Notes: a model not told the origin generated them from the sequence alone. Shown: positions 53,704 to 63,097, counted from the first letter of the stretch. The stretch: 64,000 nt of DNA from Balneolaceae bacterium (GCA_017795005.1 CP051242.1:1426001-1490000); one strand, 5' to 3'. Program-made: numbers and translations.

Positions 53704-54402
53704 CATCTCATCTAAAGTAATCCTGTTTTCATAGTATGCTTTACCAACTACAACAGCATCTATATTTTCAGAATCCAGATTTTTTAAGTCTTCAAGCGAA
53801 GAAACACCCCCGGAAGCAATAAGCTTTATTTCCGGAAACTTCGATTTTAATTCGATATACAACTCATGATTAGGACCTGAAAGGGTGCCGTCTTTGGAAA
53901 TATCGGTACACAATATTTCACGAAGACCGTAATCAATCATTCTGGAAACGAAAGAATCAACGGATTCGGAAGCAGTTTCCAGCCATCCACTATAGGCAAT
54001 TTTTCCATCCTTTAGATCCATCCCCAGAATCGTTTGATCCGGGTAAGATTCCAGAAGTTGAAACCAATCTCCTTCATTTTTTACGGCCATGGAGCTACAG
54101 ATCACCTTCGAAATTCCTTGCTCCAGAAGATATTCGGCATCTTTAAATGTTCTGATTCCACCACCTGTTTGAACAGAAATTCCAAGTTCATTTATCACCT
54201 GCTTAATATGTGGAAGATTTACAAAATATCCTTCCTTTGCTCCATTCAAATCTACAATATGAATATGTTGAAATCCGGCTTTTTGGAATTCCTGTGCCTG
54301 GCCTAAAGGGGATTCATTATAGACAGTAACTTCCTCGTACGAACCTTTATGTAGTCGTACACATTGGCCATTTAAAAGGTCTATGGCTGGTATAACTTGC
54401 AT
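53686..54402 (-). CDS. hisA: HisA, ProFAR isomerase
   Basis: The 238-residue TIM barrel starts VIPAIDLLNGQCVRLHKG with the catalytic Asp, has VQTGGGIRTFKDAEYLL, SVDSFVSRMIDYGLREILCTDISKDGTLSGPN with the second catalytic Asp, and IASGGVSSLEDL. It isomerises ProFAR to PRFAR in histidine synthesis. It is the last his gene here; hisF and hisIE, which normally follow, are absent from the window. It starts 18 bases after hisH. Confidence 0.95.
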   Translation of the reverse strand: MQVIPAIDLLNGQCVRLHKGSYEEVTVYNESPLGQAQEFQKAGFQHIHIVDLNGAKEGYFVNLPHIKQVINELGISVQTGGGIRTFKDAEYLLEQGISKVICSSMAVKNEGDWFQLLESYPDQTILGMDLKDGKIAYSGWLETASESVDSFVSRMIDYGLREILCTDISKDGTLSGPNHELYIELKSKFPEIKLIASGGVSSLEDLKNLDSENIDAVVVGKAYYENRITLDEMKKISS

Positions 54403-54420
54403 GAATAGTCTTTCTTGATC

Positions 54421-55017
54421 TTAATTTGTATATACGAAATCCAGAAAATTCTTCAGGATTTTAGCTCCTGTTTCACCTGATTTTTCGGGATGAAACTGAA
54501 CTCCGAAATAGTTGTCTTTGGCAACTACTGCGATAAATGAATTTATATAGTTACAACTTGCCACAGTAAATTCACTATCGGGAGCGTAATAGCTATGTAC
54601 GAAATACAAAAACTCATTGGATTCAATTCCCTCAAGAAGCGGATGATTTTTATTTTTTGTAAAAGTATTCCATCCCATATGCGGAACTTTAGCTTTTTGT
54701 TCATCGAATTTTACGAGAGAACCGGGGATGACTCCAAGTCCTTTTGTATCGCCTTCTGATGAAGATTCGAAGAGTAGTTGCATCCCAACACATATACCTA
54801 AAACCGGTTTCTTAGTTTTCTTTAACCATTCATCAATGCCGTTTTCTTTAAGTGATTCCATTGCCGACCAAGCATGTCCGACTCCAGGGAAAATGACTCC
54901 ATTTGCAGTATCCAGTTGATCTGGAGTTTCGGCAAGAAAATAGTCTGCTCCCAAGCGATCCAATGCATTGGAAACAGAGGCTATATTTCCGGCTTTATAT
55001 TTTATAAGTGCAATCAT
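54421..55017 (-). CDS. hisH: HisH, imidazole glycerol phosphate synthase glutaminase subunit
   Basis: From the ATG at 55017 (MIALIKYKAGN) the product is about 198 residues; an upstream ATG at 55035 would add MTNKTN. The class I glutaminase triad is visible: Cys in LGICVGMQLLFESS, and His plus Glu in GVQFHPEKSG near the end. It supplies ammonia to HisF, which is not encoded in this window. About 245 bases of repeat-rich DNA separate it from hisB. Confidence 0.95.
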   Translation of the reverse strand: MIALIKYKAGNIASVSNALDRLGADYFLAETPDQLDTANGVIFPGVGHAWSAMESLKENGIDEWLKKTKKPVLGICVGMQLLFESSSEGDTKGLGVIPGSLVKFDEQKAKVPHMGWNTFTKNKNHPLLEGIESNEFLYFVHSYYAPDSEFTVASCNYINSFIAVVAKDNYFGVQFHPEKSGETGAKILKNFLDFVYTN

Positions 55018-55029
55018 ATTTGTCTTGTT

Positions 55030-55264
55030 TGTCATTTCGACTGGAAGGAGAGATCTAAAGAGTGTTTTTTAAAAAACTTTATAGATTTCTCGGTCTCTAC
55101 GTTCCTTCGAAATGACAATTTTTAATTTAAAGAGTTTTTTTGGAATCAGGTTCGTAAAAGACCCCACCCCGACCCTCACCTTCGTAAGGGGAGGGGGCTC
55201 TTCAAGAGAGAGATATTTTTTAAATAAGTTCTTCCCCTTGTTAAGGGGAAGACAAATGGGGTCG
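55030..55264. repeat. Two palindromic repeat elements between hisB and hisH
   Basis: One element spans about 55031-55122: TGTCATTTCGACTGGAAGG and AGATCT on the left face AGATTTCTCGGTCTCTACG and TTCCTTCGAAATGACA on the right, an imperfect inverted repeat of a sort common in Bacteroidota-like genomes. The second, about 55160-55264, holds GACCCCACCCCGACCCTC, then GTTCTTCCCCTTGTTAAGG and AAGACAAATGGGGTC, the latter nearly the reverse complement of 132-171. No gene is seen in the gap. Confidence 0.8.
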
Positions 55265-55280
55265 AAAAAAGGATCAATCA

Positions 55281-56177
55281 TTAAAGAGCTCCTTTAGAGC
55301 TTGGAATCTGATTTTTAATCCTTGGGTTTTTCTCAACTGCCGTTTTCAAAACCCGGGCAAACCCTTTAAAAATAGCTTCTATTTTATGGTGATCGTTTTC
55401 ACCTTTAAATTCAATCTGAAGGGTTGCTTTCAGATTCATAGCCAAACTGTAAAAGAAATGTTTAATCATTTCTGTGGGTACATTACCAACATATTCCCGG
55501 TTGAATTTTCCCTCAAATGTTAAATAAGGTCTGCCGGAGAGATCTAATGCAACAAGTGCCTGAGCTTCATCCATTGGAAGAACAAAAGCATATCGCTCAA
55601 TCCCTTTTTTATCTCCAAGAGCTAAAGTAAGAGCATCACCTAAAGCAATTGCGACATCTTCAATAGTGTGGTGTTCATCCACTTCTAAATCACCATCACA
55701 TGTTAAATCAAGATCAACTAATCCATGTCTTGAAATTTGCTCCAGCATATGATCAAAAAACTTAAGTCCGGTTTTGATGTTAGAAACACCTGTTCCATCA
55801 AGATTTAAAGAAATTCGGATATCAGTCTCGTTTGTTTTCCTTTCTAATGAAGCCGTACGTTGCATTCCTTTTTTATAAGACTGAGCTAATTCATTCAGAT
55901 CATATCCGGAAGCAATTACATTTTCATTCACCCAGAACTCAAATTTACCTTCGCTCTTGTCGTATTCGATAATGGCATCCGCTTCTTCACGGGGAAAATT
56001 ATGGAGTAACTCTTCGTGAGCAAGCAATCGGATTTGTTGTTTGCTCAGGTCAGACTCATTCATAGATATTTGGAAGCCGTCGTTTTTTAGCTCACTCAAA
56101 AATTGAATAGCCCCTTTTTCAGGTATCTTTTTGAAATTCCCGGTAATAAGAGTTGTTGCTTCAATCCAAAGTTTCAT
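55281..56177 (-). CDS. hisB: HisB, imidazoleglycerol-phosphate dehydratase with degenerate N-terminal domain
   Basis: Residues from about 110 to 298 form a complete dehydratase with the manganese-binding motifs FFDHMLEQISRHG, VDEHHTIEDVAIALGDAL and FKGENDHHKIEAIFKGFAR. The first ~105 residues are not part of a one-domain HisB. In many relatives a HAD histidinol-phosphatase of ~165 residues with DxDGT precedes the dehydratase. Here the matching start reads LWIEATTLIT, with no catalytic Asp, and the domain is short. I infer a vestigial phosphatase domain, leaving the phosphatase step to another gene. It is separated from hisC by an antisense DoxX gene. Confidence 0.9.
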   Translation of the reverse strand: MKLWIEATTLITGNFKKIPEKGAIQFLSELKNDGFQISMNESDLSKQQIRLLAHEELLHNFPREEADAIIEYDKSEGKFEFWVNENVIASGYDLNELAQSYKKGMQRTASLERKTNETDIRISLNLDGTGVSNIKTGLKFFDHMLEQISRHGLVDLDLTCDGDLEVDEHHTIEDVAIALGDALTLALGDKKGIERYAFVLPMDEAQALVALDLSGRPYLTFEGKFNREYVGNVPTEMIKHFFYSLAMNLKATLQIEFKGENDHHKIEAIFKGFARVLKTAVEKNPRIKNQIPSSKGAL

Positions 56178-56269
56178 AGTGATTGAAAGATAAAATGTTA
56201 TTTATTTGTGATGTTTGAATTTTCAGACTTCGATATTCTTTATTAGACATCAATTTAAAAAGACTAATT

Positions 56270-56662
56270 ATGAAAATTTTTATCTGGGTACTTCGCGTAA
56301 TAGCAGCTGGAATTATGTTACAAACACTGTTTTTTAAATTTACCGGAGCACCGGAGAGCATATATATTTTTGAAACAGTCGGCTTAGAACCATTTGGAAG
56401 ATATGCTTCGGGAGTAGCCGAGCTAATAGCATCTGTTTTATTATTAATTCCCCGAACAAACTGGCTGGGAGCTATTATTGGACTTGGAGTAATCGGCGGG
56501 GCTATCATCAGCCATTTAACCGTTCTTGGTATCGTTGTACAGGATGATGGAGGCACACTTTTTATTATGGCATTGGTGGTCTTTGCCAGTTGTACCACAC
56601 TCTTATTTATGCACAGAAAAGATATTCCAGTTATTGGGGAACGGTTTAAGGAAGAAAACTGA
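56270..56662 (+). CDS. DoxX family membrane protein
   Basis: The 130-residue protein has four hydrophobic helices with the DoxX-like opening RVIAAGIMLQTLFFKFTGAPES, GRYASGVAELIASVLLLIP and a middle WLGAIIGLGVIGGAIISHL. The role of DoxX proteins is poorly known (quinone- or redox-linked). It reads against the surrounding his genes and splits hisC from hisB. A longer minus-strand frame over the same bases lacks protein character and is a shadow. Repeats directly follow its stop. Confidence 0.85.
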   Translation: MKIFIWVLRVIAAGIMLQTLFFKFTGAPESIYIFETVGLEPFGRYASGVAELIASVLLLIPRTNWLGAIIGLGVIGGAIISHLTVLGIVVQDDGGTLFIMALVVFASCTTLLFMHRKDIPVIGERFKEEN

Positions 56663-56671
56663 CCAAATCTA

Positions 56672-56800
56672 ACCCACCCCTTATTCCCCTCCGTTGGAGG
56701 GGAGACTTTTTGTTCGGAATATGCAATTAATAAATAATTCATCACTTTCATATGGAGTGAAAAGTCCCCTCTGGAGAGGGGATTTAGGGGTGTGTCAAAA
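56672..56800. repeat. Pair of inverted palindromic repeats between the DoxX gene and hisC
   Basis: One unit at about 56672-56707 (CCACCCCTTATTCCCCTCC, GTTGGAGGGGAGAC) faces a second, inverted unit at about 56763-56797 (GTCCCCTCTGGAGAGGGG, ATTTAGGGGTGTGT). The second resembles 71-110, and the first resembles the start of each 169-bp tandem unit. The second overlaps the stop region of hisC. Confidence 0.8.
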
Positions 56801-57848
56801 CGGTTTCGAGAGCATTGAAAAAGCGTTCGTTTTCTTCAGGAGTTCCAATCGTTAGTCTGAGACAATTTTCACAATGCGGTTCGTTGCCGCGGTATCGAAT
56901 CACAACCCCTTTTTCGGCTATTTTTTTATAAATATCCAGAGCATTATTAATTCTGAATATGAGAAAGTTGGAATCAGTTGGAAATACTTTTTCAATTTGA
57001 GAGATTGATTTAAGCTTGCCGACTACTTTTTCTCTTTCAGATTTAATTTGTTCTACTTTTGCCTTCATGGCATTAACATAGCTAAATCCCTTAAGGGCGG
57101 TTTTTGATGTCAGTTTGTTAACATTATATGGTGCTTTAACCTTCATCATATAGCTGATTATCTCAGGATCAGCTAGAGCAATTCCAAGGCGTATACCGGC
57201 AAGCCCAAAAGATTTGGACATCGTTTGTAGAATCACGAGGTTATTTCGCTGTATTATTTCTTTAGCGAAACTTGGTTGTTCGGCAAAATCTATATAGGCT
57301 TCATCAAGTACTACAATTCCTCTAAATCCATCTGCAATAGCAAGAATATCTTCAGGTTTTAAAGAATTTCCGGTAGGGTTATTTGGCGAACAAAGAAAGA
57401 TCAGTTTTGTTTGTTCGGTAACAGCTTCTAAAGTTTGTACAACCTGCAATTGGAAATCTGAGGTAAGAAGAACCTGATCCACTTCAATATCATTGATAGC
57501 GGCAGAAACTTTATACATTCCATAAGTAGGAGGCGTGATTAACACTCTGTCTTTGCCGGGTTGGCAGAAAATTCTGAATAAAAGATCAATGGCTTCATCG
57601 CTGCCAACTCCAACAAATACATTCTCTGAATCTACTTCCCTGAAGTCAGCAATTCTGCTTCTCAGTTCTTCCTGATAGGGCATAGGGTACCTGTTCAACT
57701 CCAAATCATCTTCGAAAGGAGCACCTAGTGCATTTTCGTTTGCATCAAGGAGGATTCCGGAATCAAAATCATCCCGTGCACTTCGGTAAGGAGTTAAATT
57801 CAGAATATTAGGTCTGACTAGTGATGATATATTTATTTTGTTTGTCAT
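56784..57848 (-). CDS. hisC: HisC, histidinol-phosphate aminotransferase
   Basis: The 354-residue class I/II aminotransferase shows [14 protein letters not shown] near the start, [41 protein letters not shown] with the PLP Asp and Tyr, and the PLP lysine in [14 protein letters not shown]. The Arg of the C-terminal [10 protein letters not shown] binds the substrate phosphate or carboxylate. It makes histidinol phosphate. Its ATG overlaps the hisD stop by 4 bases. Confidence 0.95.
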   Translation of the reverse strand: MTNKINISSLVRPNILNLTPYRSARDDFDSGILLDANENALGAPFEDDLELNRYPMPYQEELRSRIADFREVDSENVFVGVGSDEAIDLLFRIFCQPGKDRVLITPPTYGMYKVSAAINDIEVDQVLLTSDFQLQVVQTLEAVTEQTKLIFLCSPNNPTGNSLKPEDILAIADGFRGIVVLDEAYIDFAEQPSFAKEIIQRNNLVILQTMSKSFGLAGIRLGIALADPEIISYMMKVKAPYNVNKLTSKTALKGFSYVNAMKAKVEQIKSEREKVVGKLKSISQIEKVFPTDSNFLIFRINNALDIYKKIAEKGVVIRYRGNEPHCENCLRLTIGTPEENERFFNALETVLTHP

Positions 57849-59131
57849 TCTAAATCCTTTAATCGGATACTTACCGCATTTTTATGCGCCTGCAGTCCTT
57901 CCAGTTCAGCCAATGTTTCTACAGCAGGGCCTATGTTTTTAATTCCTTCTTTCGTCAAAGATTGTATCGTAATAGACTTTTGAAAAGAAGCCAGATTTAC
58001 ACCACTGTACATTCTTGCATACCCATAAGTGGGTAAGGTATGATTAGTACCTGAGGCATAATCTCCAACACTTTCCGGAGTAAACTGTCCCAGAAAAACT
58101 GAACCTGCATTACTTATTTGATTTATATATGCCTCCGCATTTTCAATATTAATGATCAAGTGTTCCGGTGCATAGCTGTTTGAGAAATCGATCGCTTCAT
58201 TCAGCGAACCTACAATCAGGCTAAAGCTGTTTTCCAATGCTTTTGAAGCGATTTCCTGTCTGGGAAGTTGCGCTAGCTGATTGTTGAGTTCCTGTTCCAG
58301 TTTATTAAGATCAAATTCTGAAGTTGCAACCAAAACTACCTGACTATCAGTGCCATGTTCCGCCTGAGAAAGCAAATCTGCTGCAACATAGGCTGGATTC
58401 GCATATTTATCAGCAATAACCAAAACTTCTGATGGTCCTGCCGGCATATCGATACTGATTTGTGCTTCACTATTTTGAAGGATCATCTTCGCCGCAGTTA
58501 CAAATTGATTTCCTGGTCCGAATATCTTATCCACCTTAGGAACGGATGTGGTTCCAAAAGCCATTGCTGCCACTGCCTGAGCTCCACCTGCTAAAAGAAT
58601 TTTATCAACTCCGGTTTTTTGAGCGATGTATATAATTTCTGGAGCGATAGTTCCATCAGCCTTTGGTGGAGTTGCCAATACTATGGTAGAACATCCTGCT
58701 ATCATAGCCGGGATGGTAAGCATCATTGCAGTGGAAGGAAGCACAGCAGTACCACCTGGTACATATAAGCCTACCCGTTCAATGGGTCGATTTACTTTTT
58801 GGCAACTTACTCCGGTCATCGTTTCTACTTCAATAACCGAGGATTTCTGTGCTTCATGAAAGCTGACAATGTTATCAAAAGCGGTATCTATGGCGTTTTT
58901 TACTTCATCAAATAGGGAAATAGAGATTTCATTCGGAGAAATAGTAACAGAATCTAAATCGGCGCCTTCAAACTTTTTAGTAAACGTTTTAACGGCTTCA
59001 TCTCCTTGATCTTCAACCTGATTGAGAATAGGTTGAACGATTCCAAATACAGAAGTGAAATTCATTTTTGGTCGTTTGACAAGTTTGTCAATTTCAGACT
59101 TACTTAATGATGAATATTGGTATGATTTCAT
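57845..59131 (-). CDS. hisD: HisD, histidinol dehydrogenase
   Basis: The 428-residue enzyme has the classical motifs: [81 protein letters not shown] and [14 protein letters not shown] (Glu/His of the active site), ending with [19 protein letters not shown]. It oxidises histidinol to histidine in two steps with NAD and zinc. It lies 25 bases after hisG and overlaps hisC by 4 bases. Confidence 0.95.
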   Translation of the reverse strand: MKSYQYSSLSKSEIDKLVKRPKMNFTSVFGIVQPILNQVEDQGDEAVKTFTKKFEGADLDSVTISPNEISISLFDEVKNAIDTAFDNIVSFHEAQKSSVIEVETMTGVSCQKVNRPIERVGLYVPGGTAVLPSTAMMLTIPAMIAGCSTIVLATPPKADGTIAPEIIYIAQKTGVDKILLAGGAQAVAAMAFGTTSVPKVDKIFGPGNQFVTAAKMILQNSEAQISIDMPAGPSEVLVIADKYANPAYVAADLLSQAEHGTDSQVVLVATSEFDLNKLEQELNNQLAQLPRQEIASKALENSFSLIVGSLNEAIDFSNSYAPEHLIINIENAEAYINQISNAGSVFLGQFTPESVGDYASGTNHTLPTYGYARMYSGVNLASFQKSITIQSLTKEGIKNIGPAVETLAELEGLQAHKNAVSIRLKDLE

Positions 59132-59156
59132 GTTACCTGAATTTGAACTTAGTTTA

Positions 59157-60038
59157 TTATAAAATCATACTTTCAATTGGGAGCATCACAATATCGGATG
59201 CTCCAACACTTTTTAATTCTTCCATCACTTCCCAGAATTTATTAATTGGTATGACAGTGTGGATGGCAACCATATTACTCTCAGCAAGAGGAACTACTGT
59301 TGGGCTTTTCATAGAAGGAATAATTTCTTTTATGACATCTACTTTATCCTGAGGAGCGTTCATCATAATATAACGACTCTTTTTTGCCTGTTGATAGCCA
59401 TCAATCCTTACCAGAAACTTTTCTATTAATTGTTGTTTACCAGGAGAAAGTTCTTTGTTGGTTTGAATTAACTTCGTTTCAGATTCAAGGATTGTAAAAA
59501 GTTCCTGAAGACCATTTGCACGAAGTGTTCCTCCCGTTGAAACTAGATCCGAAATAGCATCAGCTACTTCCAGTTGCGGAGTTATTTCAACGGCTCCGGA
59601 AATTTCAACAACATTGATCTCTACGTTCTGATCGGTAAAGTACTTTTTAGTAAGAAATGGATAGCTGGTAGCAATGGTCTTTCCCTGGAAATCTTCAACT
59701 GACTGAAGTTTTCCGTTCTTAGGAGCGGCAATGGAAAGTCTGCAGTTTCCATAATTTAGTCCTCTTAACACCGCTACATCTGCATCTTTTTCAAAAACTT
59801 CATTGGCGCCTACAAATCCAAGGTCACAAATACCATCCTGAACATATTCAGGAATATCATCATCCCGAAGCAGTAAAAGTTCTACATCGAAATTCCTGGT
59901 TTTAACCATCAAGTTGCGCTTGTAATTATCAAATTCAACGCCAATACCATGTAGTAAATTGATGGTTTTATCAGTTAAACGGCCACTTTTTTGAATGGCA
60001 ATACGTAAAGAAGTTGTGGAATCTTTCGTCCGGTTCAT
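59157..60038 (-). CDS. hisG: HisG, ATP phosphoribosyltransferase (long form)
   Basis: The 293-residue enzyme has the catalytic start [33 protein letters not shown] and the PRPP-binding stretch [15 protein letters not shown]. The C-terminal ~80 residues ([16 protein letters not shown] and [17 protein letters not shown]) are the regulatory ACT-like domain of long-form HisG, so it should be feedback-inhibited by histidine and need no HisZ. It is the first enzyme gene of the operon, 69 bases after the leader peptide stop. Confidence 0.95.
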   Translation of the reverse strand: MNRTKDSTTSLRIAIQKSGRLTDKTINLLHGIGVEFDNYKRNLMVKTRNFDVELLLLRDDDIPEYVQDGICDLGFVGANEVFEKDADVAVLRGLNYGNCRLSIAAPKNGKLQSVEDFQGKTIATSYPFLTKKYFTDQNVEINVVEISGAVEITPQLEVADAISDLVSTGGTLRANGLQELFTILESETKLIQTNKELSPGKQQLIEKFLVRIDGYQQAKKSRYIMMNAPQDKVDVIKEIIPSMKSPTVVPLAESNMVAIHTVIPINKFWEVMEELKSVGASDIVMLPIESMIL

Positions 60039-60107
60039 GAGATCAATAAATAAAAAAGGTTAAGAAAGTAGATTTGAAAAAAAGTTGAAAAACGTGGTGT
60101 GCTAAGA
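60039..60107 (-). promoter_or_regulatory. Candidate his attenuator region
   Basis: Between the leader stop and hisG the minus strand carries GCACACCACGTTTTTC followed by a second T-run (ACTTTTTTTC). A short GTGC/GCAC stem around the leader stop, then the T-run, is the best terminator-like structure I can find, but it is weak. The position fits an attenuator; the structure needs folding analysis. Confidence 0.4.
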
Positions 60108-60182
60108 TTATTGCACGTGATGGTGTCCATGATGGAAACCATGATGAGAATGATGGGCGTTATGTAATAGAATGTTTTTCAC
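60108..60182 (-). CDS. hisL: His-rich leader peptide of the histidine operon
   Basis: A 24-codon frame starts with GTG at 60182 and ends at TAA (60108-60110), 69 bases before hisG. It begins MKNILLHN and then has His pairs or triples separated by single or double residues (HHSHHGFHHGHHH), with 10 His in 24 residues. Both CAT and CAC codons are used. This is the classic sign of a translation-sensing attenuator for a his operon. No strong ribosome binding site is visible. Confidence 0.88.
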   Translation of the reverse strand: MKNILLHNAHHSHHGFHHGHHHVQ

Positions 60183-60202
60183 GGAGCAAATATAGGAATT
60201 GA

Positions 60203-62596
60203 TTATTTATCAGGAAACCATTTTTCTAATTTTTCAATAATTTCATTTTTTCGAACCGGCTTGCTTAGATAATCGTTCATACCTGCAAAAATACATATCT
60301 GTTTATCTTCTTCTGAGGCATTTGCAGTCATGGCTATAATAATTGGTTGGCCATCTTTATATACGGTTTGTCTAATTTTTTGAGTGGTTTTAAGTCCGTC
60401 AAGGACGGGCATTTGAACGTCCATTAAAATTAAATCATAAAAGGAATGTTTAATTTTATTAAGCACCTCTTCTCCATTAACCGCTATATCCATTGAATAT
60501 CCAATTTTTGTTAATAACCCTTTAGCTACCATTTGATTAGTAGGGTTATCTTCGGCAAGTAGGATTTTTATTTTTTTGGGTTTATAGGTTTCAGAAATAT
60601 TCTCAAACTCTGCTGAAGGGTTGGCTTCGGTCAGAGCTTTATACATTACATTGATAAGGTCGGTTCTTCGTAAAGGTTTATTTACTGTTAATAAGCTGTT
60701 TTGAAGGTTAATGGTATCCGAAAGAAATCCGAATGGAACAATCCTTACTAATGGTATTTTCTTAGAAGATATGTGAGTTTGAAAACTTTTTTGAAGGGTT
60801 TCATCTTCTGAGGAAAACACAAACTCTTCAATCAATATAATGTCTATAGAGTTGTATTTTCTAAAGTTGGCTACCAGTTCATTTAGAGAACTAAATGTAT
60901 TCACTTTAAATCCCCAAGCACCTAGCTTTAATTTGAGTAAATCTCTTTGTGAATGATTTTGATCTGCTAATAGGACGGTTTTACCCTTAAATTCTGCGGG
61001 TATTTCTTTTAATTTCTTAGAGGAGTTATAAGGTATTTCAATTTTAAAAGTAAATATCGAACCTTTACCTATTTCGCTGCTTACTGAGATTTCACCGCCC
61101 ATTAAATCTATTAGGCTTTTAGTAATGGCCAGTCCAAGTCCGGTACCTCCGTAATTACGTGTTGTACTGACATCAACTTGAGAAAAAGAATCAAAAATAT
61201 TCCCAAGTTTATTTTCCGGAATACCAATTCCGGTATCAGAAACAGCAAATATTAATTCAACCTTATTATCATGAAGTTTATCTAAAGTGATTTTATAAAT
61301 AACCTCTCCAATATTTGTGAACTTTATTGCATTCCCAATCAGGTTCACCATTATCTGTTTTAACCGAATTGGATCTGCTTCTATGGAAGGAGGGATGGTC
61401 TCATCTACATAATAGATCAGGTCTATGTTTTTTTCTTCTGCTTTGAGCATCAGAAGATTAGCTACATCAGAGGCAAAATCATGAATATTTAGTTCTTTTT
61501 GCTCCAACTCTAACTTACCTGATTCTATTTTAGAATAATCAAGTATATCATTAATAATGTGGATTAAATCGTATCCACTTTTATGAATGGTATCTATATA
61601 AAGTAGTTGTTCCTTAGTTGGATTTGAGTCCTTCAGAATTTCTGTCATTCCAATTACTGCGTTCATTGGAGTTCGTATTTCATGACTCATATTTGCTAAA
61701 AACATTGCTTTTGAGCGAGTCGCTTCTTCCGCTTTGTTTTTTGCTTCGATAAGAAGTTTTTGAGTTTTTTCCAGCTCTTCATTTTTCTCAGATAAATCCT
61801 TGGTGATTTGCTCGAAGTGATCGGCTTTTTTAAGCAAAAGCTTTTCAATTTGATGTTTGCTTAATGTATTGATTCTTCCTTCATCCATTAATTGTTCAGG
61901 AAGCAGGGAAATGATTATCTGAAATGAATCGAGGTTTATATATTTTTTTGAAATTGCCTCGTATGCTGTATCAAATCTTCGAAGAGCCGTTTCCTCTCCG
62001 AGTTTTTCTTTAAGCAGGTCGTATATCAAGAAGCCTAATCTTCTCAAAAAGTGAACCCAGTCACCGAGATCAGAGGGATTAAATGATTTTTCATTCAGAG
62101 GGTTTTTGCTGGGAAATGCATTTGGTACCGTTTCTAAATAATTTTTTATCCCTTGTAATTTTTCACTTCCCTTATCTCCAAGCAAGTCGAATAATCCATC
62201 CAGTATCCGAAGAAGAAAAAGTCTGCTTAATTCAAATTCCTGAGTTTGTTCATCTTCAAATATTAAAGCGAAATCTTTTAATGCGAGCAAAGAAGCAAAC
62301 TCAACTTTTACCAGCATTCGGAGCTCTTTTTTAGAAAGAGAAAATTGCCGATCAATATCAGTCAGATATTTTTCAATATACAAATAGCTCTCAGGAAGCT
62401 TTTTCTTTTTATCGTTGCCACTTAGTGATAGAAAATTTTTTATGAAAACAGTAGCAACATGAGCATTATTATCGTCATCAATTTTATGAGAAAGAAAATC
62501 AAAAAGCTGATTTATAGACTCAATAAAAAACTGATCTTGTTGATGTTTTTTCTGCCTTTTTTTAAAAACAGCAATTATATCTCTTAAAACGCTCAT
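60203..62596 (-). CDS. Soluble hybrid histidine kinase with one degenerate and one intact receiver
   Basis: The 797-residue protein has no transmembrane helix. An unknown helical N-terminal region (about 1-265) leads by a coiled coil to HisKA (NMSHEIRTPMNAVIG, His at about 305), HATPase_c (NLIGNAIKF, DTGIGI, GTGLGLAI), a receiver-like domain without the phospho-acceptor Asp (IDIILIEEFVF, Glu in its place), and a true receiver with Asp at about 726 (LMDVQMPVLDG). The N-terminal part may sense or bind a cytosolic partner. The ATG follows directly on the T-run of a terminator-like hairpin. It lies just upstream of the his leader but need not be related to it. Confidence 0.9.
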   Translation of the reverse strand: MSVLRDIIAVFKKRQKKHQQDQFFIESINQLFDFLSHKIDDDNNAHVATVFIKNFLSLSGNDKKKKLPESYLYIEKYLTDIDRQFSLSKKELRMLVKVEFASLLALKDFALIFEDEQTQEFELSRLFLLRILDGLFDLLGDKGSEKLQGIKNYLETVPNAFPSKNPLNEKSFNPSDLGDWVHFLRRLGFLIYDLLKEKLGEETALRRFDTAYEAISKKYINLDSFQIIISLLPEQLMDEGRINTLSKHQIEKLLLKKADHFEQITKDLSEKNEELEKTQKLLIEAKNKAEEATRSKAMFLANMSHEIRTPMNAVIGMTEILKDSNPTKEQLLYIDTIHKSGYDLIHIINDILDYSKIESGKLELEQKELNIHDFASDVANLLMLKAEEKNIDLIYYVDETIPPSIEADPIRLKQIMVNLIGNAIKFTNIGEVIYKITLDKLHDNKVELIFAVSDTGIGIPENKLGNIFDSFSQVDVSTTRNYGGTGLGLAITKSLIDLMGGEISVSSEIGKGSIFTFKIEIPYNSSKKLKEIPAEFKGKTVLLADQNHSQRDLLKLKLGAWGFKVNTFSSLNELVANFRKYNSIDIILIEEFVFSSEDETLQKSFQTHISSKKIPLVRIVPFGFLSDTINLQNSLLTVNKPLRRTDLINVMYKALTEANPSAEFENISETYKPKKIKILLAEDNPTNQMVAKGLLTKIGYSMDIAVNGEEVLNKIKHSFYDLILMDVQMPVLDGLKTTQKIRQTVYKDGQPIIIAMTANASEEDKQICIFAGMNDYLSKPVRKNEIIEKLEKWFPDK

Positions 62597-62625
62597 AAAA
62601 AAAAGCCAGACACTTATGTCTGGCT
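62597..62625 (-). terminator. Terminator between the small membrane protein and kinase genes
   Basis: On the minus strand AGCCAGACA, loop TAAG, TGTCTGGCT is a perfect 9-bp stem followed by TTTTTTT. It is 8 bases beyond the stop of the 106-residue protein, and the T-run touches the ATG of the kinase. Confidence 0.88.
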
Positions 62626-62633
62626 ATTCAAAG

Positions 62634-62954
62634 TTAGGACTTACTGGCGTGATAAATTTTGTAGAATCCGATCGCAGATAAACACCAGGTAGTCATCAAT
62701 GCAATAAACCAAACTACTTTTCCAAGTGGTTGATCGAAAATTATATCAAAAATATCAAGATTAAAGAAGCTTATGAGTTGTAAACTCAAATGACCAACCG
62801 CCATTACAAGAAAACCCCAAGCTAAATAAATCATTCCTGTACCAAAAACACCGCCTTTAAGTGTTTGTGAAGTCTTAAAGCTATAATAGATACAAACAAG
62901 GAGGAATGGTAATTCTAATATTCCAAACCATTGTGCAAAGCCTATTTCATGCAT
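62634..62954 (-). CDS. Small integral membrane protein, unknown function
   Basis: The 106-residue product has three hydrophobic segments (about residues 7-27, 35-63 and 78-100) and a short polar tail. I do not recognise a family. The strong terminator behind it suggests a real, separately transcribed gene. Its distance from the kinase start is only 37 bases. Confidence 0.6.
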   Translation of the reverse strand: MHEIGFAQWFGILELPFLLVCIYYSFKTSQTLKGGVFGTGMIYLAWGFLVMAVGHLSLQLISFFNLDIFDIIFDQPLGKVVWFIALMTTWCLSAIGFYKIYHASKS

Positions 62955-63097
62955 AGTAGTGTAGTTAGTTAGACATTAAATTTGTACAAAACATATGATC
63001 TAATTTTTTTTTTGGTAAAACAATTAATAAAAATTTAGAAACTGGAATGCTCAGGTTTTATCTTCTGACGAATTAAAAATCTTATCAAAAAACTGAA

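Noticed and set aside
56161-56751. 196-residue minus-strand frame across the DoxX gene and repeats
   Set aside because: It runs antisense to a clear four-helix DoxX protein and through palindromic repeats, and its translation lacks any family-like pattern. It is a shadow.
62955-63097. TPP riboswitch ahead of the thiamine-binding-type gene
   Set aside because: No CTGAGA or ACCTGA core elements were found.
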